Shown here: positions 25,653 to 35,043 of the stretch, one piece after another
Layout of the letters: every line of letters begins with the position of its first letter
Numbering within the stretch: the stretch's first letter is position 1
Source: Lachnospiraceae bacterium
Lineage (GTDB): Bacteria; Bacillota; Clostridia; Lachnospirales; Lachnospiraceae
Direction: 5' to 3'
DNA: 51,426 nucleotides
NCBI GenBank assembly: GCA_017469945.1
Contig: JAFUFI010000015.1
Location: 1 to 51,426 of the forward strand
Program-made: the position numbers and the translations under genes
Notes under the pieces: generated by a model
Seen by the model: only the letters and a program-made list of their open reading frames with translations
Database searches by the model: none
What the model was told of the DNA's origin: nothing

Positions 25653-26894
25653 ATGAGTGAAATCAGCATCACCAGTTTAAAATGTTCCAACTGCGGAGCG
25701 CCGCTTCCCGCACCAAACGGTCCTGTAAAGAGGATCATGTGCCCTTACTGTTCATCGGAGAACATCATAGAGGGCGTGGAAAAGAACGCGGAGATCCTCA
25801 GCAAAGAGAACATAATGGGCGGTCTCAAATTTGAATTAAACGATCCGACGGTTCATAAGATGATCGTTGAGACTCTTTGCAAATCGGAGTGTCCTCCCGT
25901 CGATATTTTTACAGAGGTTGATGTTAGAAGAGCGAGAAAGGTTGTTGTTCCCGCTTACTGGTTTGACAATTGTACCGGAACCGCTACGGTTTCCTACGAA
26001 AAGGGCGTGGAGAGGGAGCAGCAGCAGATAGTCGGAAAGGGCGACAAGATGCGCACGGTTACCAAGAAGGTTACCGAGTGGACACCTATGACTATGGCGG
26101 TTAATGATACCTGCGATTTCATCGTATCCGGAAACAAGGACTACACCGAGCTTTTCAAGAGACTCTATCCGGATGGGAACAATCCGGAGCTTGTCGATGT
26201 TGAGCTTCTTGACTATCCCGCCGAGGCCAATGCACTTTCCTACGATATACCGGATGCTGTTGTATTCAACAACCAGGTTAAGCCACATATGGAGGATATC
26301 CTCGATAAGAAAGCAAAAAGGATCCTTTCTGACGGTATGACGAGAAATATATCATTATCCGGAGGATCAAGCATCCAAAAGGGCGAGATGAGGCGTATTT
26401 CCATGCCTGTTTACGATATTCTCCTTGATTATAAGGGCAAGGATTACAGTCTGTACTTTACCGGAAACGGCGGAAATGTTGTTTATGATTCGCTTCCCGT
26501 TGATTTCGAGAGAAGAGATCTTATAAACGGAAAGCAGAAGGCGATAAAGAAGTTTATCTCTCCTTTAAAGATCCTCTTTACCGTACTTGGGATCATGGGA
26601 TGCGTTCTCGGGCTTATAATGCTTCTTACCGGAATCTTTGCGATCAAGACCTGCTGGGGATGCATACCTATCGGTGTAGTACTTTTGGCGGGCGCAGTAT
26701 TTGCCTTCATAAATATGGTTAAGCAAAACAAGATCTATCTTGCGGATAAAGCCAAGATGCAGGCTGAGCTTGATGCTATAATCGCCGAATTTACCGATGC
26801 GAAAAAGAAGTTTATTGAGAGTAAGACCGCTCTTAAGGGAGTGTTCATCTCACTGACCGAGAATCCCGAGGCGTTTGACGGATTGAAGGTATAA
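25653..26894 (+). CDS. Zinc-ribbon membrane protein of unknown function
   Basis: 413 residues. The N-terminus has a zinc ribbon with C11, C14, C30 and C33 (CSNCG...CPYCSS), the pattern often labelled TFIIB-type zinc ribbon in clostridial proteins. A mixed globular region of about 250 residues follows, with VVVPAYWFDNCTGTATVSYE and a VYDILLDYKGKDYSLYFTG segment. Two adjacent membrane helices lie near 305-350 (LGIMGCVLGLIMLLTGIFA; IPIGVVLLAGAVFAFI), then a C-terminal coiled-coil-like helix. The zinc ribbon is therefore probably cytosolic. Monocistronic, with its own promoter and a terminator at 26940. I recognise no enzymatic motif. Confidence 0.8.
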   Translation: MSEISITSLKCSNCGAPLPAPNGPVKRIMCPYCSSENIIEGVEKNAEILSKENIMGGLKFELNDPTVHKMIVETLCKSECPPVDIFTEVDVRRARKVVVPAYWFDNCTGTATVSYEKGVEREQQQIVGKGDKMRTVTKKVTEWTPMTMAVNDTCDFIVSGNKDYTELFKRLYPDGNNPELVDVELLDYPAEANALSYDIPDAVVFNNQVKPHMEDILDKKAKRILSDGMTRNISLSGGSSIQKGEMRRISMPVYDILLDYKGKDYSLYFTGNGGNVVYDSLPVDFERRDLINGKQKAIKKFISPLKILFTVLGIMGCVLGLIMLLTGIFAIKTCWGCIPIGVVLLAGAVFAFINMVKQNKIYLADKAKMQAELDAIIAEFTDAKKKFIESKTALKGVFISLTENPEAFDGLKV

Positions 26895-26939
26895 ATATTT
26901 GAAATGTAACCTTGATCGTTTTATTTGATTTTTTGTAAG

Positions 26940-26980
26940 CAGAGTGCTAAACTTTTGTAAGTGTGGCACTCTGTTTTTTT
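26940..26980 (+). terminator. Terminator after the zinc-ribbon protein
   Basis: CAGAGTGC (26940-26947) pairs with GCACTCTG (26966-26973), followed by seven T's. Confidence 0.8.
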
Positions 26981-27079
26981 GAAAAAGTGGTTATCCGATT
27001 TAAGAGAGGCGGTTATCTGGTTTTCAAAAGGAGAGAAAAGCTTCTGATAAGAGATTTTAATTGAGAAAGGACTTTTAAA

Positions 27080-28000
27080 ATGAGCAGACCGTTTGAAGAA
27101 CTTGTAGAGAAAGTTAAGAATTTTGAAATGAAAAAGGTATCCGTTGCTGTAGCGCAGGATTCAGCCGTTATCGAGGCTGTACGCGCAGCGAAGGACCGCA
27201 AGATCGCTGATGCTATTCTTGTTGGTGATGAGGACAAGATCAAGGCTGTTGCTAAGGAAATAAGCGTAGATATTTCCGATTTCAAGATTATCGATGTTAA
27301 GGACGACATTCAGGCTTCTCTTACCGCTGTTAAGCTTGTTCGTGACGGTGAGGCTGATATGTATATGAAGGGTCTTATCCAGACCAAGGATTTCCTTAAG
27401 AGCGTACTCGACAAGGAAGTCGGACTTAGAACCGGAAAGCCCCTTTCACACGTTTGCGTATTTGACGTTAAGGGATATGACAGACTTATGTTCCTTACAG
27501 ACGTTGCTTTTATGACTTATCCTACTTTAGAGGACAAGGTTGCTATCATCAACAACACACTTGAGATCACTTCCGCCTGCGGAGTAGAGAATCCGAAAGT
27601 AGCTCCTCTTGCGGCAGTTGAGGTCGTTAATCCCAAGATGCCTTGCACCGTAGATGCTGCCGAGCTTACAAGAATGAACAAAGAGGGCGAGATCACAGGA
27701 TGTATCGTAGACGGACCTCTTTCTCTCGATCTTGCTATCGAGCCCGAAGCTGCAAAGCATAAGGGAGCTACAGACCGCGCTATCCAGGGCGATGCAGATA
27801 TACTCCTTTTCCCCGATATCCACGCAGGAAACCTTGTTTACAAGGCAATGGTTCATATGGCTGATGAGATCAACGGAAACATCATCACCGGAACAAAGGC
27901 TCCCGTTATCCTTACTTCAAGATCCGACTCCTTCGAGGTAAAGGTTAATTCACTTGCTCTCGGAGCTCTTGTTGCGGAATACAAAAAGAACAAACAGTAA
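27080..28000 (+). CDS. ptb: Phosphate butyryltransferase
   Basis: 306 residues of the phosphate acyltransferase (Ptb/Pta) family, converting butyryl-CoA and phosphate to butyryl-phosphate and CoA. Recognisable segments are the N-terminal [34 protein letters not shown] (part), [22 protein letters not shown] (part) and the [19 protein letters not shown] region (part). GAGAAAGGA precedes the ATG. The butyrate kinase gene follows after 49 bases that contain a hairpin; together they give ATP and butyrate. The order ptb-buk is the classic clostridial one. Very strong codon bias indicates high expression. The near relative phosphotransacetylase is less likely because of the kinase partner. Confidence 0.93.
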   Translation: MSRPFEELVEKVKNFEMKKVSVAVAQDSAVIEAVRAAKDRKIADAILVGDEDKIKAVAKEISVDISDFKIIDVKDDIQASLTAVKLVRDGEADMYMKGLIQTKDFLKSVLDKEVGLRTGKPLSHVCVFDVKGYDRLMFLTDVAFMTYPTLEDKVAIINNTLEITSACGVENPKVAPLAAVEVVNPKMPCTVDAAELTRMNKEGEITGCIVDGPLSLDLAIEPEAAKHKGATDRAIQGDADILLFPDIHAGNLVYKAMVHMADEINGNIITGTKAPVILTSRSDSFEVKVNSLALGALVAEYKKNKQ

Positions 28001-28011
28001 TATAAAAATTA

Positions 28012-28030
28012 TCGCCGGTTATTCCGGCGA
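28012..28030 (+). other. Intercistronic hairpin between ptb and buk
   Basis: TCGCCGG, loop TTATT, CCGGCGA: a perfect 7-bp GC-rich stem with no T run, 20 bases before the buk start codon and just upstream of its ribosome site GGAGGG. Not a terminator; more likely mRNA processing or stability, or adjustment of buk translation. Confidence 0.7.
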
Positions 28031-28049
28031 AAAATCGGAGGGTATAAAA

Positions 28050-29117
28050 ATGGCTATTACAAGCTTGATCATCAATCCCGGTTCAACATCAACCAAGATT
28101 GGTATTTACGAAGATGAGAATCTCCTTTTTGACGAGACTCTTCGTCACTCTACAGAAGAGATCGCGCAGTACGCGTCGATCATCGACCAGAAGGATTTCA
28201 GAAAGAACATTATCCTGAACTTCCTTAAGGAAAAGAATTTTGATATGAAGAAGCTCGGCATGGTTGTAGGACGCGGCGGACTCCTTCGCCCTATTCCCGG
28301 TGGAACATACACTGTTACCGACAAGCTCCTTGAGGACCTTAAGGTAGGCGTTCAGGGACAGCACGCTTCCAACCTTGGCGGTATCCTTGCAAGAGAGATC
28401 GGTGACGAGCTCGGAATCCCTTCTTTCATCGTAGACCCCGTAGTTGTAGACGAGCTTGAGCCCGTTGCAAGAATCTCAGGCGTTCCAGAGATTGAGCGTA
28501 AGTCCATCGATCATCCCTTAAATCAGAAGGCTATGGCGAGAAGATATGCCAAGTCCATCGGAAAGAAGTATGAAGATATCGATGTTATCGTTGTTCATAT
28601 GGGTGGCGGTACTTCTACCGGCGTTCATAAGCACGGCAAGATGGTTGACGTTTTTGCAGCCCTTAACGGAGACGGAGCTTTCTCTCCCGAGAGAGCAAAC
28701 GGTGTTCCCGCTCTTTCTCTTGTAGAGATGTGCTTCTCCGGAAAGTATACCGAAGCTGAGATGAAGAAAAAAATCGTCGGAAACGGTGGATTCAATGCTT
28801 ACCTTGGAACCAACGATATGAGAGAAGTAACCGCAAGAGTTGAGGCAGGAGACGAGAAGGCAAAGCTTGTAAGAGATGCTTTCATCTACCAGATCTGCAA
28901 GAATATCGGTGCATGCGCTACCGTCCTTCAGGGTAAAGTTGACCAGATCATCCTTACCGGCGGTATCGCTTACGGAAAGACCGTAACCGATGACATCGCA
29001 AAGAGCGTTGACTGGATTGCTCCCGTTACCGTATATGCCGGTGAAGACGAGCTTCTTGCTCTTGCTCAGGGTGGATTACGCGTACTTAACGGCGAAGAGA
29101 AAGCTAAAGAATACTAA
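28050..29117 (+). CDS. buk: Butyrate kinase
   Basis: 355 residues of the ASKHA acetate/butyrate kinase family; makes butyrate and ATP from butyryl-phosphate. The N-terminal [15 protein letters not shown] is the phosphate-1 motif. [20 protein letters not shown] (part) and [15 protein letters not shown] are characteristic of butyrate kinases, and the adenosine motif [10 protein letters not shown] lies near residue 310. The start at 28050 follows TCGGAGGG; the frame extends 32 codons upstream into the end of ptb without a ribosome site. A two-gene operon with ptb, followed by a palindromic repeat and a terminator. Confidence 0.95.
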   Translation: MAITSLIINPGSTSTKIGIYEDENLLFDETLRHSTEEIAQYASIIDQKDFRKNIILNFLKEKNFDMKKLGMVVGRGGLLRPIPGGTYTVTDKLLEDLKVGVQGQHASNLGGILAREIGDELGIPSFIVDPVVVDELEPVARISGVPEIERKSIDHPLNQKAMARRYAKSIGKKYEDIDVIVVHMGGGTSTGVHKHGKMVDVFAALNGDGAFSPERANGVPALSLVEMCFSGKYTEAEMKKKIVGNGGFNAYLGTNDMREVTARVEAGDEKAKLVRDAFIYQICKNIGACATVLQGKVDQIILTGGIAYGKTVTDDIAKSVDWIAPVTVYAGEDELLALAQGGLRVLNGEEKAKEY

Positions 29118-29120
29118 TTT

Positions 29121-29155
29121 TTGACCCCCGGGGACGGGGTTAGTGTGTCATTTTT
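29121..29155. repeat. GACGGGG palindromic repeat after buk
   Basis: TTGACCCCCGGGGACGGGG followed by GTGTGTCATTTTT; it starts a few bases after the buk stop codon. Same arms and core as the units at 0-2.5 kb. Confidence 0.8.
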
Positions 29156-29186
29156 AAAAATGGGGGGATTACCGTTTAAAAAACTA

Positions 29187-29228
29187 ACGCCGGAGTTGAC
29201 TTTTACAGTCAGCTTCGGCGTTTTATTT
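29187..29228 (+). terminator. Terminator between convergent buk and HD-GYP genes
   Basis: A 14-base arm ACGCCGGAGTTGAC (29187-29200) pairs, with two mismatches or wobbles, with GTCAGCTTCGGCGT (29208-29221), followed by a T-rich tail. Confidence 0.75.
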
Positions 29229-29255
29229 ATAGAGATTAAGCGTGGGCTCGCCTAA

Positions 29256-29294
29256 AAAAGTGAACCCCCAACCCCGTCCCCGGGGGTCATTTTA
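29256..29294. repeat. GACGGGG palindromic repeat abutting the HD-GYP stop codon
   Basis: AAAGTGAACCCCCAACCCCG followed by TCCCCGGGGGTCATTTT. It overlaps the stop codon of the reverse-strand HD-GYP gene (29292-29294) and is oriented opposite to the unit at 29121. Confidence 0.8.
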
Positions 29295-30470
29295 GAGGAG
29301 CTTGTCGATGGAAAGCTCGGGGTGCTGCATAAGGTCGATGTAGTCGTAGCCGCACTGGACGACGGGGCGTGAGAGCTTTTCTTTGTTGAGCATGATTATC
29401 TCGGCTTCACGTCCGTCGGAAAGCTCGCAGGCGTTTCTGACGTAGGTTGCTCCTACATTGGAGAGGAATGTGAGTACATACTCGGCATCATACTTTTCGA
29501 AGCCCTCTTCCTCGAAGATCTCGATAACACGGAAAGGACATAAAGGTCCGCGGTAAACCCTTGCTGCGGTCATTGCCTCGTATACATCAGAAATTGCGGT
29601 AAGGCGCGCAAACTTATCGATGGACTGGCCGGAGAGCTGAAGCGGATATCCGCTTCCGTCGTAGCGCTCGTGGTGCATAAGAGCAGTGTTTAAAATATGT
29701 TCATCGAAGTCCTTTTCCTTAAGAATCTTGTATCCGTACAGGGGGTGCTTCTGGATATGCTTGTATTCTACGGGATCGAGCTTTCCGGGCTTTGTAAGGA
29801 TGGCGTGGCTGACTTGAAGCTTTCCGATGTCGTGGAGCATACCGCAGGCCATAGCCATCTCTCTGTCGGCTTCGTTCCAGCCGAGCCAGCTGGCTGATAC
29901 GTAGTTAAGGAGAGCGACGTTCATACTGTGGGCGTATGTGAGATCGTCGTAATCCCGCATATTGTGGATCATATCAAAGGTGTTGCTTCCGCTGCCGGAC
30001 TGTTCAATAAGCTTTAAGGGGGCTTTGATAAGCTCGCCTGTATCAACAGCGGCAGTATTTTCTATCATTTCGTTCAGCTGGAACTTAAAGTTCTCGGTGG
30101 CTGTATCGAAAGTCTTTTTAAAATCCTTGAATTCCTGTGACGAACGGATACGTTCCGAATATGAAGGATGGGAAGGAGCGTATTCGGCGTTGGAGCCCGG
30201 AGGCGGAGGCGGTACGTCGCGTCTCGGAGACTGCGGAGCAGGTCCGTATCCTTCCGGCTTTTCGAGGGGTTCCAGATCGAAAAGATCCGGCTTTTCGGGA
30301 GCGGAATCCTCCTCGATATAAACGGATAAAACTCCGTTGAGTTCTATTCTGGAGATTAAAACATCTGTAAGCGCAGTACCCTTTGAGAGGATGGTCTGGC
30401 GATCAAAGTTAAGTACATCCTCCGCAAGTATCATTCCGGGAACTAAATCGAATGTAGAAAGCTTTTGCAT
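29292..30470 (-). CDS. HD-GYP domain cyclic-di-GMP phosphodiesterase
   Basis: 392 residues, the only clear reverse-strand gene. Residues 1-55 are the small N-terminal domain common in HD-GYP proteins ([20 protein letters not shown]). A Pro-rich linker spans ~75-100. The HD-GYP domain has H181, HD at 213-214 with K217, H242, HH at 266-267 and GSGYP at 272-276, so the metal-binding set and the GYP loop look intact. The expected reaction is hydrolysis of c-di-GMP to GMP or pGpG in the cytosol. GGGAGG lies upstream of the ATG on the reverse strand. It is divergent from secA and convergent with buk. Confidence 0.92.
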   Translation of the reverse strand: MQKLSTFDLVPGMILAEDVLNFDRQTILSKGTALTDVLISRIELNGVLSVYIEEDSAPEKPDLFDLEPLEKPEGYGPAPQSPRRDVPPPPPGSNAEYAPSHPSYSERIRSSQEFKDFKKTFDTATENFKFQLNEMIENTAAVDTGELIKAPLKLIEQSGSGSNTFDMIHNMRDYDDLTYAHSMNVALLNYVSASWLGWNEADREMAMACGMLHDIGKLQVSHAILTKPGKLDPVEYKHIQKHPLYGYKILKEKDFDEHILNTALMHHERYDGSGYPLQLSGQSIDKFARLTAISDVYEAMTAARVYRGPLCPFRVIEIFEEEGFEKYDAEYVLTFLSNVGATYVRNACELSDGREAEIIMLNKEKLSRPVVQCGYDYIDLMQHPELSIDKLL

Positions 30471-30611
30471 AAGGCCTCCCTGAATATGTATTGTGACTTT
30501 ACCCCACTCAGAGTTATTTTAACATATAAAAGAGCATGTGTAACTTTAAAATTTAAACAAAAATATGACCAACTCTTAGTTAATCGGTCAATACGTGTTT
30601 TTAAGAATAGA

Positions 30612-30640
30612 TTGAAACCGATAGATAAATCTGATAAAAT
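30612..30640 (+). promoter_or_regulatory. Predicted secA promoter
   Basis: TTGAAA (30612-30617), 17-base spacer, extended -10 TGA-TAAAAT (30632-30640). Start codon at 30717. Confidence 0.7.
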
Positions 30641-30716
30641 AAGATTCGTGTATGCGCCCGGGGAAAAGTCTGCCCGGATGAGACACAAATTCTTTTCATT
30701 AGTAAGAGGGACTAAA

Positions 30717-33284
30717 ATGAAATTATTTGACAAGATTTTCGGAACGCACAGCGAGAGAGAGCTTAAAAGGATCAGACCTATCGCTGACAAGATCGAAGCC
30801 CTGCGACCTGAAATGAAACAAAAGAGCGACGAAGAACTTCGCGCTATGACTGATATTTTTAAGAAAAGACTTGCAGAAGGGGAGACCCTTGACGATATCC
30901 TTCCCGAGGCTTTCGCTGTTGTAAGAGAGGCAGCTGTCAGAGTTCTGGGAATGGAACATTATTATGTTCAGCTCCTCGGAGGCATCATCCTTCACCAGGG
31001 ACGTATCCCCGAGATGAGAACAGGTGAAGGTAAGACTCTTGTATCTACCTGCCCTGCTTATCTTAATGCTCTCGAAGGAAAGGGCGTACACATCGTTACG
31101 GTCAACGATTACCTTGCAAAACGTGACGCCGACGAGATGGGAAAGGTACATAAATTCCTCGGATTAACCGTTGGATGCGTACTTAACTCTATGAATTCCG
31201 AAGAGCGCCAGGAGCAGTACAACTGCGATATCACCTATGTTACCAACAACGAGCTCGGTTTCGATTACTTAAGAGACAATATGGTAATCTACAAGGAACA
31301 GCTTGTTTTGAGAAATCTCCACTACTGCATCATCGACGAGGTTGACTCCATCCTTATCGACGAAGCGAGAACCCCTCTTATCATCTCCGGACCCAGCGGA
31401 AAATCCACCGCACTCTATGAGATGTGTGACCTTCTCGCAAGACAGCTTAAGCGCGGCGACGATATCAAGGAACTTTCCAAGATGGACGCGATCATGAACG
31501 TTGTTCAGGAGGAGACCGGTGACTTCGTTGTAAACGAAAAGGACAAGATCGTAAACCTTACAGAAGCCGGAATTAAGCGTGTTGAGCAGTTTTTCCATAT
31601 TGAGAACCTCGCCGATCCCGAGAATATCGAGATCCAGCATAACATCATCCTTGCTCTCAGAGCGCATAACCTTATGTTCAGAGACCAGGATTATGTTGTT
31701 AAGGATGACCAGATCTTTATCGTAGATGAATTCACCGGACGTATTATGCCCGGAAGAAGATATTCCGACGGTCTCCACCAAGCTATCGAGGCTAAGGAGC
31801 ATGTTAAGGTTAAGCGAGAGAGCAAGACCCTTGCGACTATTACATTCCAGAACTTCTTCAACCTCTTCGACAAAAAGTGCGGTATGACCGGTACAGCTCT
31901 TACGGAGGAGAACGAGTTCAGAGAGATTTACGGAATGGACGTTATAGTCGTTCCCACCAATAAGCCGGTTCAGAGAATCGACCATCAGGACGCAGTATAC
32001 AAGACAAGACGCGAGAAGCTTAATGCCATCGTGCAGGCAATCGAAGAAGCGCACGCTAAGGGACAGCCCGTACTTGTAGGTACCATCAATATCGATGCCA
32101 GCGAGGAGATCAGCCGTCTTATTACCAAGAGAGGCATTCCTCATAATGTCTTAAATGCTAAGTTCCATGAAAGAGAAGCTGAGATCGTAGCACAGGCCGG
32201 AAAGCACGGCGCAGTTACCATCGCTACAAATATGGCGGGCCGTGGTACGGATATCAAGCTTGACGACGAGGCGAGAGCAGCCGGCGGACTTAAGATCATC
32301 GGTACCGAGCGTCACGAGAGTAGACGAATCGATAACCAGCTCCGCGGACGAAGCGGACGTCAGGGAGATCCCGGCGAGTCCAAGTTCTATATCTCTCTTG
32401 AAGATGATCTGATGAGACTTTTCGGATCCGAAAGACTTACCGCAGCATTTAATGCTCTCGGAATCCCCGACGGACAGGAAATCGAGCACAAAGCACTCAG
32501 TAACGCCATTGAGTCAGCTCAGAAAAAGATCGAGGGTAACAACTTTGGTATCCGTAAAAATCTCCTTGAGTATGACCGCGTTATGAGCGAGCAGAGAGAG
32601 ATCATCTACGAGGAACGCCGCAAGGTTCTTGACGGCGAGAGTATGCGCGATTACATCTACAAGATGATGACAGATATCGTTGAAAGCAGCGTTGATACCG
32701 TTGTTGGAGATGATACTCCTTTTGATGAATGGAACTTTACAGAGCTTAACGAGCTCCTCCTTCCCATTATCCCTCTCGAGCCCGTTACTCCTATGAGAGT
32801 TCAGAAGCAAAAGAAGGCAAGCCTTAAACAGCAGCTTAAAGAAGAGGCTGTCAAGCTTTACGAAGCTAAGGAAGCTGAGTTTGCAGACCCCGAACAGATC
32901 CGTGAGATCGAGCGTGTAATCCTCCTTAAGGTCATCGACCGCAAGTGGATGGACCACATCGACGATATGGATCAGCTCCGTCAGGGCGCAGGGCTCCAGG
33001 CATACGGCCAGAGAGATCCTCTTGTAGAGTACAAGATGAACGGATATGCGATGTTTGACGAGATGACACAGAACATCCGCGAGGATACTGTTCGTATGCT
33101 CCTCCATATCCGCGTTGAGCAAAAGATCGAGCGTGAGCAGGTGGCTAAGGACACCTGGACAAACAAGGACGATTCCTTAGCGAAGGGACCCGTTAAGAAA
33201 GAAAAGAAGATCTTCCCCAACGATCCCTGCCCTTGCGGAAGCGGCAAGAAATATAAATTCTGTCACGGACTTAAGAAGGTATAA
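30717..33284 (+). CDS. secA: Preprotein translocase ATPase SecA
   Basis: 855 residues; the motor that drives unfolded preproteins through SecYEG. Walker A is MRTGEGKT (about 100-107), the DEAD-like box is [16 protein letters not shown], and helicase motifs follow ([23 protein letters not shown]). The C-terminal zinc motif is complete (C838, C840, C849, H850; CPCGSG...FCHG), the usual SecB or ribosome contact. The start at 30717 follows AGAGGGA; an 84-codon upstream extension of the frame crosses the promoter and the divergent start region and is not coding. prfB begins 3 bases after the stop, the standard Firmicutes arrangement. Confidence 0.97.
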   Translation: MKLFDKIFGTHSERELKRIRPIADKIEALRPEMKQKSDEELRAMTDIFKKRLAEGETLDDILPEAFAVVREAAVRVLGMEHYYVQLLGGIILHQGRIPEMRTGEGKTLVSTCPAYLNALEGKGVHIVTVNDYLAKRDADEMGKVHKFLGLTVGCVLNSMNSEERQEQYNCDITYVTNNELGFDYLRDNMVIYKEQLVLRNLHYCIIDEVDSILIDEARTPLIISGPSGKSTALYEMCDLLARQLKRGDDIKELSKMDAIMNVVQEETGDFVVNEKDKIVNLTEAGIKRVEQFFHIENLADPENIEIQHNIILALRAHNLMFRDQDYVVKDDQIFIVDEFTGRIMPGRRYSDGLHQAIEAKEHVKVKRESKTLATITFQNFFNLFDKKCGMTGTALTEENEFREIYGMDVIVVPTNKPVQRIDHQDAVYKTRREKLNAIVQAIEEAHAKGQPVLVGTINIDASEEISRLITKRGIPHNVLNAKFHEREAEIVAQAGKHGAVTIATNMAGRGTDIKLDDEARAAGGLKIIGTERHESRRIDNQLRGRSGRQGDPGESKFYISLEDDLMRLFGSERLTAAFNALGIPDGQEIEHKALSNAIESAQKKIEGNNFGIRKNLLEYDRVMSEQREIIYEERRKVLDGESMRDYIYKMMTDIVESSVDTVVGDDTPFDEWNFTELNELLLPIIPLEPVTPMRVQKQKKASLKQQLKEEAVKLYEAKEAEFADPEQIREIERVILLKVIDRKWMDHIDDMDQLRQGAGLQAYGQRDPLVEYKMNGYAMFDEMTQNIREDTVRMLLHIRVEQKIEREQVAKDTWTNKDDSLAKGPVKKEKKIFPNDPCPCGSGKKYKFCHGLKKV

Positions 33285-33287
33285 TTA

Positions 33288-34430
33288 ATGATAGTTGCTT
33301 TGGATCAGATGAAAACCGAGATAATGGGCTATGAACAGACCATGCATGAGGTTGAGGCTTCTCTTGATATTGTAAACAAGGAAAAGAAAATAGAAGAGCT
33401 TGAGCGCGAGATGGAAGCTCCTGATTTTTGGAATGAGCCGGATAAGGCCAATGCCAAGATGAAAGAGCTGAAAAATATGAAGGATACCATCGACCTCGCC
33501 AAAAAGCTCAACACACAGTACGACGATATCCTTACTCTTATCGAGCTTGGCGACGAGTCCGATGATGAGAGTATGGTGGATGAGGTAAGGTCAGAGCTTG
33601 ACGAGTTTATCGAAGAGCTTGAAGAGCTTCGTATCAGTACCCTTCTATCGGAAGAGTACGACAAGTGCAACGCCATCCTCGAACTTAACGCCGGAGCAGG
33701 CGGAACCGAGAGCTGCGACTGGTGCAGTATGCTTTATCGTATGTACACAAGATGGGCGGAGCGCCACGGCTTTACCGTAGAGGTACTCGATATGCTCGAC
33801 GGCGACGAGGCCGGAATCAAGTCCGTTACGTTCCAGATAAACGGTGTAAACGCCTACGGATATATGAAATCCGAAAAGGGAGTACACAGACTTGTACGTA
33901 TCTCTCCCTTCAACGCGCAGGCAAAGCGTCAGACAAGCTTTGTGTCCCTTGATGTTATGCCTGATATTGAGGAGGATACCGACGTTGATATCGACGAGAA
34001 GGACCTCCGTATCGATACATACCGCTCCAGCGGTGCCGGCGGACAGCACATCAACAAGACATCATCCGCTATCCGTATTACCCACATCCCTACCGGTACG
34101 GTTGTAACCTGCCAGAACGAGCGAAGCCAGTTCCAAAACAAGGACAAGGCGATGCAGATGCTGAAAGCAAAGCTCCTTATCTTAAAGCAGGAGGCAAATG
34201 CCGAGAAGCTTTCGGACATCAGAGGCGAGGTAAAGGACATTGCCTGGGGTAACCAGATACGAAGCTACGTTCTCCAGCCCTATACGATGGTTAAGGACAG
34301 AAGAACCGCTGTTGAAACCAGCGACGCGAGCGGAGTACTTGACGGAAAGCTGGATCCTTTTATCACAGGCTACCTTAAGTGGAAGAGTATGGGCGGAGTA
34401 ATGGCTGAAGGTGACGACGAGGATCTGTAG
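33288..34430 (+). CDS. prfB: Peptide chain release factor 2, single-frame form
   Basis: 380 residues; recognises UGA and UAA and triggers peptide release. The stop-codon reading tripeptide is S206-P207-F208 (RISPFN), and the catalytic GGQ is 251-253 (SSGAGGQHINKT). The gene is open in one frame from the ATG, with no programmed +1 frameshift: at 33363-33368 it reads CTT GAT where frameshifted genes read CTT TGA C. No good ribosome site separates it from secA (3-base gap), so translation is probably coupled. Confidence 0.95.
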   Translation: MIVALDQMKTEIMGYEQTMHEVEASLDIVNKEKKIEELEREMEAPDFWNEPDKANAKMKELKNMKDTIDLAKKLNTQYDDILTLIELGDESDDESMVDEVRSELDEFIEELEELRISTLLSEEYDKCNAILELNAGAGGTESCDWCSMLYRMYTRWAERHGFTVEVLDMLDGDEAGIKSVTFQINGVNAYGYMKSEKGVHRLVRISPFNAQAKRQTSFVSLDVMPDIEEDTDVDIDEKDLRIDTYRSSGAGGQHINKTSSAIRITHIPTGTVVTCQNERSQFQNKDKAMQMLKAKLLILKQEANAEKLSDIRGEVKDIAWGNQIRSYVLQPYTMVKDRRTAVETSDASGVLDGKLDPFITGYLKWKSMGGVMAEGDDEDL

Positions 34431-34478
34431 GCAGACACTTCCATTCATCACAAAAATCATCCTTTCGTACCAAAACCA

Positions 34479-34507
34479 TTGATAGCGGTTACAATTTATA
34501 GTTTAAT
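34479..34507 (+). promoter_or_regulatory. Possible promoter of the PilZ gene
   Basis: TTGATA (34479-34484), 17-base spacer, TTTAAT (34502-34507). A perfect 12-base palindrome GGGTTTAAACCC lies just downstream at 34514-34525. Confidence 0.45.
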
Positions 34508-34552
34508 GAACAAGGGTTTAAACCCAAGAAATGCGTAAAAGGGGATATACAA

Positions 34553-34864
34553 ATGGAAGAAAAAAGAGCGATATCGAGAATTGATTTCTCTATCATGAGC
34601 GTAGTAGTAGTTTGCGACACACAGGAAAGATTCTTTGTTGAGGTTGAAAACGTATCACCTCTCGGAATGGGACTTAAGATGCCAAAGGAAACTCCTAACC
34701 TTGTAGGCAAGGCAATCATCATCGTAGCCGAGACACTTATTATGTACGCCGATGTTATGAGACAGGTTCCCAATGAGGACGGAACATTCACCGTCGGAAT
34801 TAACGCCAAGAAATTTACTCCTGATGTTTTGGAGTTTTTATTTGAAAGAATTAAGTTTGACTAA
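34553..34864 (+). CDS. PilZ-domain protein
   Basis: A 103-residue single-domain protein. The two c-di-GMP-binding motifs of PilZ are visible: RxxxR as RAISR near the N-terminus and the D/NxSxxG motif as NVSPLG (residues 34-39). The rest fits a small beta barrel ending in a helix (DVLEFLFERIKFD). AAAGGGGA precedes the ATG. It is a stand-alone c-di-GMP receptor; the partner it controls (motility, polysaccharide or other) is not nearby. Monocistronic between a possible promoter and a terminator. Confidence 0.85.
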   Translation: MEEKRAISRIDFSIMSVVVVCDTQERFFVEVENVSPLGMGLKMPKETPNLVGKAIIIVAETLIMYADVMRQVPNEDGTFTVGINAKKFTPDVLEFLFERIKFD

Positions 34865-34907
34865 AGAAACACATTTCTAAAGCTCTGATTATATATAAAT
34901 ATATAGG

Positions 34908-34941
34908 AGGCTGACTTTGATAGGTCGGCCTTCATTTTTTT
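34908..34941 (+). terminator. Terminator after the PilZ gene
   Basis: AGGCTGAC (34908-34915) pairs with GTCGGCCT (34924-34931) with one G-U, then TCATTTTTTT. Confidence 0.8.
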
Positions 34942-34984
34942 GATTAAAAAAGTATTAAGACTGCGTGTGGGAACGGCTGAAACC

Positions 34985-35013
34985 TTGTTTTTTCGAGGGC
35001 TATATAGTACAAT
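34985..35013 (+). promoter_or_regulatory. Predicted promoter for the leader ORF and second Rpn-like gene
   Basis: TTGTTT (34985-34990), 17-base spacer, TACAAT (35008-35013). Transcription from about 35020 would start just before the leader ORF ribosome site AAGGGGGAGA. Confidence 0.6.
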
Positions 35014-35043
35014 TATGTTGATTTAAGGGGGAGATAAAGTATT

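Noticed and set aside
26940..26973. GAGTGCTAA...GCACTC resembling a CIRCE heat-shock operator
   Set aside because: The half sites are in the opposite order (CIRCE is TTAGCACTC-N9-GAGTGCTAA), and a T run follows directly, so it is a terminator.
29121..29155. GC-rich palindrome after buk considered as the buk terminator
   Set aside because: The same sequence recurs elsewhere away from gene ends, and a better terminator lies at 29187-29228.
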